From contig CAMAYW010000180.1 of NCBI GenBank assembly GCA_945862475.1, positions 1-5,693 of the forward strand: 5,693 nucleotides of DNA, read 5' to 3'. The notes under the pieces are model-generated. The model saw nothing but the letters and a program-made list of their open reading frames with translations. It had not been told where the DNA came from and made no database searches. Made by a program: the position numbers and the translations under genes. Below are positions 1 through 5,153 of this stretch, piece after piece; position 1 is the stretch's first letter; each line of letters opens with the position of its first letter. The stretch comes from Bacteriovorax stolpii (lineage in GTDB: Bacteria; Bdellovibrionota; Bacteriovoracia; Bacteriovoracales; Bacteriovoracaceae).

Positions 1-440
1 AAAGTCTCAAACATCATGACAGAATCACCATGAGCAATATCTATCGTAAGGATATCAGCACCAGCATCAACGAGTAGTTCTGCTCTTCTCATCCCGTCTT
101 CCTTGACACCTATAGAAGCAGCGACAGGAAGACCAAGAGGATAAATTGCCTCTCTCATGAGTTTTACTTGTCTCACTTGTTCTTCTGGAGACATAAAACG
201 GTGAAGGATCCCAAGACCACCTAATTGGGCCATTTTAATCGCCATCTGGTATTCAGTGACCGTGTCCATATTGGCTGAGATGATGGGCGTTTTAAGTGAG
301 AAATTTCTCGTGACCTTAGAATCTAACTGTGGAGATCGACGAGAATTCATTTCTGAGTGACGAGGCATGAGCAAAACGTCATCAAAAGTTAAACCACGTG
401 AACGTTCCAAAATGTCATTTGCAGAGAAAATTAATCCCAT
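1..440 (-). CDS. IMP dehydrogenase / GMP reductase family protein lacking CBS domains (partial, C-terminus off the left edge)
   Basis: This is the N-terminal 146 codons of a TIM-barrel purine nucleotide oxidoreductase. Family hallmarks are LTFDDVLLMPRHS near residues 17-29, TPIISANMDTVTE with MAIKMAQLGGLGILHRF (about 50-81), and VAASIGVKEDG followed by LTIDIAHGDS. In ordinary GuaB, roughly 120 residues of paired CBS domains lie between the HRFMSPEEQ segment and the VAASIGV strand. Here only about 18 residues separate them, so the CBS pair is absent. That architecture fits GMP reductase (NADPH-dependent GMP to IMP) or a CBS-less IMP dehydrogenase (IMP to XMP). The wording IGVKED...TIDIAHG resembles Firmicutes-type GuaC, while NMDTVTE resembles GuaB. 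The loop and flap residues that would help decide lie outside the window. The ATG at 440 is preceded by AAGGGA (446-451) at 5-nt spacing. The gene lies downstream of the Na/Pi transporter gene but beyond its terminator, so it is probably transcribed separately. Confidence 0.9.
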   Translation of the reverse strand, partial: MGLIFSANDILERSRGLTFDDVLLMPRHSEMNSRRSPQLDSKVTRNFSLKTPIISANMDTVTEYQMAIKMAQLGGLGILHRFMSPEEQVRQVKLMREAIYPLGLPVAASIGVKEDGMRRAELLVDAGADILTIDIAHGDSVMMFET

Positions 441-472
441 AAAAATCCCTTGTGAATGTTAGGTGTCACCCT

Positions 473-501
473 ATCATGCCAAATGGTCCATTAATTGAAA
501 A
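473..501 (-). promoter_or_regulatory. candidate sigma70-type promoter for the IMPDH/GMPR-family gene
   Basis: Read on the minus strand, TTTTCA (496-501, 4 of 6 to TTGACA) and CATGAT (473-478, 4 of 6 to TATAAT) are separated by exactly 17 nt. They lie between the upstream terminator and the start codon at 440. Transcription would begin near 466, leaving a leader of about 25 nt that contains the AAGGGA ribosome binding site. The elements are only moderate matches in AT-rich DNA, so this is a placement by position and spacing. Confidence 0.35.
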
Positions 502-521
502 CTGGTGTATCTTTTTGAATG

Positions 522-556
522 AAAAAAGAATCTAGCGCCAAAAAATCGGCGCTAGA
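522..556 (-). terminator. intrinsic terminator of the Na/Pi transporter operon
   Basis: A perfect 9-bp inverted repeat, TCTAGCGCC (531-539) and GGCGCTAGA (548-556), encloses an 8-nt loop. On the minus strand the stem begins 3 nt after the TAA stop of the transporter gene and is followed by a T-rich run (TTCTTTTTTC, 521-530). A GC-rich stem plus U-tract on this strand is the classic Rho-independent layout. On the plus strand the stem is followed by AGGATT rather than a T-tract, so it should work in one direction only. It separates the transporter unit from the gene starting at 440. Confidence 0.88.
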
Positions 557-559
557 GGA

Positions 560-2233
560 TTATTCGTGTTTCGCGTTAAAATTTTCGATGGCACCCGCCA
601 TAAGATAAGCATGGGCCCTGATTTTACGTAGAGCTACGACCATGTCTGAATAAGTAAGAGCAGTCACGGGTAAATAAGTTCCCTTGGAAATCCTATCAAG
701 ATGCTTTTCCCTCATACTGTCGGCCCAAAGTTGGAGCTCATGGGATTTAGACTCAATCTTTGACATTTCGAGAGCTTCACCGTTATCGAGTCCAGCACCT
801 ACGAGAGTGAAAAACTCCCATACATCATCTAGGAACTGAAAAAACTCAGCTCGAGACTCTCCCTCAATCTTATCCTTTCCTTTAAATCTCTCTCTATAGG
901 TTGCTAATCTTTCAATATAATCAGCAACGGACTCAAGCTCGTCAGCTATTTTAATCATGGCCTGAAGTTGCTCAGATTGATGGTGAGACATTGGTTTTTC
1001 CATCACATAACAAAGAAAAACTGTAATCTCTTTATGAATATTATCAGTGATGCGCTCGTAATCGATAATCTTAGCTAATTTTTTTGGATCGTATTCCTCT
1101 GCCTGCCAAAATTCTTTATTGAGTTTGTACATTCTCTCAATAACTTCTTTCATCTTTTTAAGCTCTGACTCCGCTTGGGCCATTGAAGCAGCAGGTAACA
1201 TGTTCATCGGGTCACCTAATACTAAAAGATGAGGAACCTCTTTCTCCAACTTATCTGGCGTAATTTTTGTTACGAATTTTGCCAGTTGATTAATAAATGG
1301 AAGGAATAAAAGTGTGGCACTTAAATTGAAAAAAGTATGGGCAAGAGCAATATGTTGTCCGACATGTGGAACCGTTCCATCTGGAGCAGTAAATCTAGGA
1401 TCTAGGGGAATTAAGTAGTCGATGAAATCAAAATAATATGGGAGCCAAGTAAGCATGATAAACACACCAAAAAGATTAAAACAGGCATGGGCACGAGCTG
1501 CTCTTTTGGCATTAACGTTCGCGCCAATGGAGGCCAGGATTGCTGTAATGGTTGTTCCAATATTTTCGCCGAGGACCAATGAAACAGCTGTGTGATAAGG
1601 AATAATTCCAGACGTTGCAAGCGCCATGGTAATACCAAGCATGGCGGATGAGCTTTGAACAATCATCGTGAGTAAACAACCCATCATAATTGAAGCGATG
1701 TAAGCCCCGTAATTTTGACCTGAAAAGTAAGCAATCGAGTCCAAAAATGCTTGGTTTTCACGCAAAGGAGCGAACGCCCCTGACATGATTTGAAGTCCCA
1801 TGAAAACAAGACCAATACCTAAGACAGATTTTCCTAAGTGCTGCCATTTTTCAGATTTTGAAAATAGACCTGGAATAAAACCAAGGCCAACAAGAAGAAG
1901 GCCATACTTATCGACTTTAACGGAAATAATCCAACCAGTAATTGTAGTACCAATATTGGCACCAAAAATAACTCCAATCGCCTGAGTAAGATTCATGAGA
2001 CCAGCATTCACAAAGCCAACGGTCATTACAGTCGTGACCGATGAAGACTGAATAATACAGGTCACAAGAAGACCAACTCCCACCGCCATAAAGCGATTTG
2101 CAGTGATGGAATTAATAATTTTTCTAATCACGTCACCGGCAACGGCTTGAAGGCCATCGGACATGAACTTCATTCCAAAAAAGAAAATCCCTAATCCACC
2201 CAGAAGGGTGTAGATAATGGTAAACGCTTCCAT
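560..2233 (-). CDS. Na/Pi-cotransporter family protein with C-terminal PhoU-like domain
   Basis: This is an inner-membrane protein of the sodium-dependent phosphate symporter family (NptA/YjbB-like; two Na_Pi_cotrans repeats). Numbered from the ATG, the two inverted repeats carry the signature QSSS at about 62-65 and 193-196. Each is followed by a glycine-rich motif, GANIGTT (about 91-97) and GENIGTT (about 222-228). Paired AHxxFNL motifs (AHACFNL about 248, AHTFFNL about 298) close the membrane part, which spans roughly residues 5-320 with eight or nine hydrophobic segments. Residues of about 350-550 are charged and helical (many E, K, L) and match the PhoU-like cytoplasmic domain typical of the bacterial long form. 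The total of 557 residues is usual for that form. Known role: Na+-coupled phosphate uptake or efflux; the direction cannot be read from sequence. The reading frame also allows a TTG start one codon earlier, but the AAGGAG (2239-2244) is correctly spaced only for the ATG. It follows a small membrane protein gene by 20 nt. Confidence 0.93.
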   Translation of the reverse strand: MEAFTIIYTLLGGLGIFFFGMKFMSDGLQAVAGDVIRKIINSITANRFMAVGVGLLVTCIIQSSSVTTVMTVGFVNAGLMNLTQAIGVIFGANIGTTITGWIISVKVDKYGLLLVGLGFIPGLFSKSEKWQHLGKSVLGIGLVFMGLQIMSGAFAPLRENQAFLDSIAYFSGQNYGAYIASIMMGCLLTMIVQSSSAMLGITMALATSGIIPYHTAVSLVLGENIGTTITAILASIGANVNAKRAARAHACFNLFGVFIMLTWLPYYFDFIDYLIPLDPRFTAPDGTVPHVGQHIALAHTFFNLSATLLFLPFINQLAKFVTKITPDKLEKEVPHLLVLGDPMNMLPAASMAQAESELKKMKEVIERMYKLNKEFWQAEEYDPKKLAKIIDYERITDNIHKEITVFLCYVMEKPMSHHQSEQLQAMIKIADELESVADYIERLATYRERFKGKDKIEGESRAEFFQFLDDVWEFFTLVGAGLDNGEALEMSKIESKSHELQLWADSMREKHLDRISKGTYLPVTALTYSDMVVALRKIRAHAYLMAGAIENFNAKHE

Positions 2234-2238
2234 CAACT

Positions 2239-2244
2239 CTCCTT
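2239..2244 (-). promoter_or_regulatory. Shine-Dalgarno site that fixes the transporter start
   Basis: AAGGAG on the minus strand lies 5 nt before the ATG at 2233 but only 2 nt before the in-frame TTG at 2236. The spacing favours the ATG, which gives a 557-residue rather than 558-residue product. Confidence 0.8.
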
Positions 2245-2253
2245 AAATATTCT

Positions 2254-2505
2254 CTAGTCAACCATCGTCGCAAAAGCGATTGGGATAATAATGTAGAGAA
2301 TCGTATCGCGAACTAAGTAAAATAAAAAAAAGTAAACAAAAGCCTTCGGACCTTTTAGAAATAGTCTCTCTAGGCCCAAATATTGAGCTTTCTTTGACAT
2401 CGCTACCATGAATTTAGTTTTTCCATAGTGCTTAAAAAAGAAAGTGATCGCCCCATCCACTTTGCGGTCAAAGGCAATGAAGTGAGATTTTATCCAAGCC
2501 GACAT
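2254..2505 (-). CDS. small hypothetical membrane protein upstream of the Na/Pi transporter
   Basis: I do not recognise this family. From the ATG at 2505 it is 83 residues. An in-frame TTG two codons earlier (2511) would give 85. The first 55 residues are basic and aromatic (for example FFFKHYGKTKF), likely amphipathic and cytoplasmic. The last 28 or so form one strongly hydrophobic stretch (FVYFFLFYLV, then ILYIIIPIAFATMV) interrupted by an Arg-Asp pair. This suggests one membrane helix or a re-entrant hairpin near the C-terminus. There is no signal peptide. It ends TAG 20 nt before the transporter ATG on the same strand, with no terminator between, so the two are probably cotranscribed. That context makes a role with the transporter plausible, but this is inference only. 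The upstream Shine-Dalgarno (GGAA, 7 nt from the ATG) is weak. A frame this hydrophobic, in the right place and opposite no other gene, is unlikely to be spurious. Confidence 0.7.
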   Translation of the reverse strand: MSAWIKSHFIAFDRKVDGAITFFFKHYGKTKFMVAMSKKAQYLGLERLFLKGPKAFVYFFLFYLVRDTILYIIIPIAFATMVD

Positions 2506-2522
2506 ATTCAAATTCCAATAGG

Positions 2523-2536
2523 TTGATACATATCAA
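2523..2536. promoter_or_regulatory. perfect FNR/ANR/DNR-type operator (TTGAT-N4-ATCAA)
   Basis: TTGATACATATCAA is an exact match to the FNR-family consensus and is also a 6+6 inverted repeat around CA. It lies in the divergent spacer. Its centre is about 25 bp before the ATG of the small membrane protein gene on the minus strand and about 150 bp before the hemA ATG on the plus strand. Relative to the candidate minus-strand promoter (2541-2570) it covers the expected start of transcription, a repressor-like position. It could instead activate a plus-strand hemA promoter starting around 2571-2601. Which gene it serves, and which CRP/FNR-family protein binds it, cannot be told from the window. 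Confidence 0.6.
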
Positions 2537-2540
2537 AGAT

Positions 2541-2570
2541 GAAATAATGTTTTTGTGAAGATTGTGTCAA
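2541..2570 (-). promoter_or_regulatory. candidate promoter of the small membrane protein / Na/Pi transporter unit
   Basis: On the minus strand a perfect TTGACA -35 element lies at 2565-2570. The -10 is poor: TTATTT at 17-nt spacing or TATTTC at 18. Transcription would begin around 2533-2537, inside the FNR-type box. A perfect -35 with a weak -10 would suit a regulated promoter, but the assignment rests mainly on the -35. Confidence 0.35.
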
Positions 2571-2640
2571 GAAAACCTGCCATAAACAAATCTTGCTTAC
2601 TCACACTAAGCCCATCTTTTTAAACGCTTGTGACACTTTC

Positions 2641-2667
2641 ATGACAATTATTTAGGGTCAATATTTT
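2641..2667 (+). promoter_or_regulatory. possible hemA operon promoter (weak)
   Basis: ATGACA (2641-2646, 5 of 6 to TTGACA) is followed after 15 nt by TATTTT (2662-2667, 4 of 6 to TATAAT). At the more usual 17-nt spacing the -10 would be TTTTAA (3 of 6). Either would start transcription only a few nucleotides before the hemA ATG at 2680. That agrees with the lack of any Shine-Dalgarno there and would make the message nearly leaderless. Spacing or sequence is off in each case, so this is tentative. Confidence 0.2.
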
Positions 2668-2679
2668 AAAGTTGAAAAC

Positions 2680-3612
2680 ATGCTAGATGGACTTCGTCTC
2701 TGGAATTTTTCAAGCGGTAGTCTCCCTACGGAGAATCTACTTGGTCACAGTTTTGAACTGAGAACGTGTCAGAGGACACTGGTGTTGTCTTTTCATCCTA
2801 ATCCTTTCCTCAGCTCCGATCTACCAAACCATGAGATCGTCATGGGAACTGAAGCCTACATATTTCTTCTAGAAACGATCTGTGGCCTTAAAAGTAAACT
2901 TATTGGTGAAAATGAAATTGTTGGGCAGTTCAAAGAGGCGTACCAGATCTATGCTGCATCCACTCTTAAAGACACAAGAGTCTTGATGGTCTTGGAAAAG
3001 CTCTTTAAGGATGCAAAAGACATCAGAACTCAGTTCTTAATAGGTATTTCTCAGAAAACTTATGCTTCCCTCACTCGTCGACACATTATTCAAAAAGCAA
3101 AAGCAAAGCATGTGGTCGTTGTTGGCTCTGGTGCACTTGCCGAAGATTTGATTAATCAATTCAAAAAGAAAGCAAAAGTTTCAATTTGTGCGAGGAATAC
3201 GGAAAAGGCCATCGAGCTGGCCAGGATTCATGGACTAGAAATTATTCCATGGGAGCAACGTCATCAATTATCAAGCAGCCCCTTTATCGCCAATACTGTA
3301 GGAACGCAGGAAATAATTTTTGATAAAGATTTCTTTGCTACTTGGTCACAACAAAAGACTAGAATTTTTGTCGACTTAGGATCGCCGTCTAGTATTGATA
3401 CAAAACTTGATATAAATTCTGGTGTTGTGCGGTTGGACGATATTTTCCGAGAAGGGGCGATCGTTCAAGACCAAAAAGAAAAGCAGATTGCCATGGCAAA
3501 AGCGGCCATGATTGATATTACGATGAAAAGACAGTCACTTTTCGAAGAAAAATTCAACAAATCCTCAGAGCTATTTTCTCCTCAAAACGTCTCCACTGTG
3601 AGATACATTTAA
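2680..3612 (+). CDS. hemA: short, divergent glutamyl-tRNA reductase (HemA-like)
   Basis: GluTR uses NADPH to reduce glutamyl-tRNA(Glu) to glutamate-1-semialdehyde, the first committed step of C5 heme synthesis. The catalytic cysteine region is ELRTCQRT (Cys30; family norm LSTCNRT). The next block, GTEAYIFLLETICGLKSKLIGENEIVGQFKEAY (in pieces at 56-88), aligns with the family's EAVRHLFRVASGLDSxxLGExQILGQVKxAY. The NADPH-binding fold starts at about 143 with HVVVVGSGALAE, and FVDLGSP...GVVRLDDI (230-255) matches the end of that domain. The protein has 310 residues against about 420 normally. The C-terminal dimerisation domain is missing apart from the start of the linking helix, and about 20 N-terminal residues (the usual GxNHKxAPxxxRE segment) are also absent. 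By eye, the conserved active-site His (His99 in E. coli) is Phe62 here. The start is bounded by an in-frame TAG at 2653-2655 and has no clear Shine-Dalgarno. Its position ahead of hemC-hemD and hemL supports the identity; activity is less certain. Confidence 0.85.
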   Translation: MLDGLRLWNFSSGSLPTENLLGHSFELRTCQRTLVLSFHPNPFLSSDLPNHEIVMGTEAYIFLLETICGLKSKLIGENEIVGQFKEAYQIYAASTLKDTRVLMVLEKLFKDAKDIRTQFLIGISQKTYASLTRRHIIQKAKAKHVVVVGSGALAEDLINQFKKKAKVSICARNTEKAIELARIHGLEIIPWEQRHQLSSSPFIANTVGTQEIIFDKDFFATWSQQKTRIFVDLGSPSSIDTKLDINSGVVRLDDIFREGAIVQDQKEKQIAMAKAAMIDITMKRQSLFEEKFNKSSELFSPQNVSTVRYI

Positions 3613-3616
3613 GCCT

Positions 3617-5152
3617 ATGACCACCTATAAAATTGGCACACGCGGGTCCCTCTTAGCAGTGACTCAATCAACTCTTATTAAAAATGAACTTGAAAAAATT
3701 TCTGGCGAAAAATTTGAACTTGTTCTGATAAAAACCCAGGGCGATCAAATTACCAATAAGCCCTTATGGCAACTTGAAGGGAAAGATTTTTTCACCAAGG
3801 AACTCGATGAGGCGCTCTTAGCAGACGAAGTTGACCTTCTTATTCATTCTTACAAAGATCTTGGTTCTGAGAGACCATTGGGAATTAAATTAGCAGCGAT
3901 TACTGAAAGAAGATTTGCCCATGATATTCTAATTATTCCTCAAAAGAACATAGAAGAACTGAAAAATTGGAAAGGAGACTTTGTCGTTGGAACCTCTTCT
4001 CCTCGCAGGATAGCAAACATATCGCATTCCCTTAAAAACTATATACCTTACTCACCTAACATTCGTTGCGAAACTCTTCGCGGGAACGTCAATACGAGAA
4101 TAAGAAAACTAAAAGACGGCGAGTACCATGCCATTACTCTAGCTCTCGCTGGAATTGAACGACTGGCCCACACAGAGAAATCAGCTTTTGAGCTTAAAGA
4201 ACTTTTAAGTGGCATGAATTATTTCGTTATGCCTCAAAGTATTTTTCCGTCTGCGGCTTCACAAGGTGCGCTTGGTATAGAAATGCGAAAAGATCGATCT
4301 GACGATGGCAAACTCTTTAATATTTTGTCTAAGCTCTCACACTCAAAGACTGTTGAGGAAGTTGAAAGAGAAAGAAAAACGTTCAAAGAATTCGGTGGAG
4401 GTTGTCATCTTGCTGTCGGGATTCATGTGAAAAAGATTAACGACAATCTTTTTCTTCATGTTCATGCTGGCGAGGTCGATTCTCAAAGGATAGAAAGAAA
4501 ACGACTTGAGGGAATAACATTTCCCTCTCTCCATTCGGACAAAAAGCTCTTCGTGGGTCTTCCAAAAACGGATAAACAAAACATCGTTTCTGATGAGTAT
4601 TTAAAAAAAGTTCCTTTCACGAAAGAACTTGATTTAACCGATAAGCATGTTTTTGTCACAAGTATGTACTGTCTTCCCACGCTAAAGTCATCTTCTCGCT
4701 CCGAAGGGCTTTGGGCGGCCGGTGCTAAAAGCGCAAGAGACCTTGCAGCGAATGGTTTCTGGGTCAATGGTACTGCGGACAGTCTTGGAACAGAGGACTT
4801 AAAAAATATTCAATCATCAAAAGCTCTTCAAATAATTCACTCTAATTTGAATAAAAGTTGGAGTGTACTTACTCACGAAGATTCAAAATCAGATATGGGT
4901 GATGTTGTTGGCACTTACGAGAGAAAAACAGTAGAAGTCTCAAACGACTACGAAAACAAGTTGAAAGAAGTTGGTGCTTGTTATTGGACGAGCTTCCCCC
5001 AATATGAATCGTTTCTGAAAAAATTCCCTTTCTTAAAAGAAGCTAGTCACTTTTGCGGAATGGGAAAAACGTGGCAGGAATTTAAAAAAGCAGGCGTTCC
5101 TGTTTATCCCATTGCTCAAATGCAAGATTTTTACGACCTATTAAGGAAATAA
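3617..5152 (+). CDS. hemC: fused hydroxymethylbilane synthase / uroporphyrinogen-III synthase-like protein (HemC-HemD)
   Basis: Residues 1-300 or so are hydroxymethylbilane synthase, which polymerises four porphobilinogens. Seen in order: IGTRGSLLAVTQS (6-18), KTQGDQI, GKDFFTKELDEALL, IHSYKDL (catalytic Asp81), VGTSSPRR (124-131), LRGNVNTRIRKL (154-165), FPSAASQGALGIEMR (210-224) and GGGC (Cys263, the dipyrromethane cofactor attachment residue). All key residues are present. Residues of about 309-511 resemble uroporphyrinogen-III synthase, which closes and inverts ring D. They show HVFVTS (344-349), LWAAGAKSARDLAANGFWV (like the VGxxTAxxLxxxG segment), WSVLTHED then GTYERKTVEV (like the VYRR strand), YWTSFPQYESFLKKF (like FTSPSAVxxF) and CGMGKTWQEFKKAGVPV. 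HemD conservation is low, and the domain is about 200 residues instead of 250, so this half is a fold-level call. The ATG is 4 nt after the hemA stop without a good Shine-Dalgarno, suggesting translational coupling. hemL follows after 1 nt. Confidence 0.9.
   Translation: MTTYKIGTRGSLLAVTQSTLIKNELEKISGEKFELVLIKTQGDQITNKPLWQLEGKDFFTKELDEALLADEVDLLIHSYKDLGSERPLGIKLAAITERRFAHDILIIPQKNIEELKNWKGDFVVGTSSPRRIANISHSLKNYIPYSPNIRCETLRGNVNTRIRKLKDGEYHAITLALAGIERLAHTEKSAFELKELLSGMNYFVMPQSIFPSAASQGALGIEMRKDRSDDGKLFNILSKLSHSKTVEEVERERKTFKEFGGGCHLAVGIHVKKINDNLFLHVHAGEVDSQRIERKRLEGITFPSLHSDKKLFVGLPKTDKQNIVSDEYLKKVPFTKELDLTDKHVFVTSMYCLPTLKSSSRSEGLWAAGAKSARDLAANGFWVNGTADSLGTEDLKNIQSSKALQIIHSNLNKSWSVLTHEDSKSDMGDVVGTYERKTVEVSNDYENKLKEVGACYWTSFPQYESFLKKFPFLKEASHFCGMGKTWQEFKKAGVPVYPIAQMQDFYDLLRK
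5143..5147 (+). promoter_or_regulatory. hemL ribosome binding site inside the end of hemC-hemD
   Basis: AAGGA lies 6 nt before the hemL ATG at 5154 and overlaps the last codons of the fused gene, whose TAA (5150-5152) is one base before that ATG. The arrangement favours coupled translation. Confidence 0.75.
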
Positions 5153-5153
5153 T

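Noticed and set aside
1411..1662. Open frame of 83 codons on the minus strand
   Set aside because: It lies in another frame inside the Na/Pi transporter gene, whose family motifs cover this stretch; no independent start site or family signature.
1800..1985. Open frame of 61 codons on the plus strand
   Set aside because: It is antisense to the conserved membrane part of the transporter gene, with a low-complexity basic product.
2551..2570. CRP-like half sites (TGTGA-N6-TGTCA)
   Set aside because: The second half does not match TCACA, so it is not a symmetric CRP site; the TGTCAA is better read as the minus-strand TTGACA.
2595..2621. Small hairpin GCTTA/TAAGC followed by a short T-run, possible plus-strand terminator or attenuator
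   Set aside because: The stem is only 5 bp and mostly A/T with a 7-nt loop, and the T-run is separated from it by about 5 nt; too weak, and no plus-strand gene ends there.
2512..2679. Missing N-terminal part of HemA encoded upstream in another frame (frameshift)
   Set aside because: I looked in the plus-strand frames for the GxNHKxAP segment and saw only short frames broken by stops, while the spacer carries regulatory-looking sites instead.
4343..4767. Two overlapping minus-strand open frames (4343-4579 and 4483-4767)
   Set aside because: Both are antisense to the fused hemC-hemD gene, whose domains run through the region without interruption.
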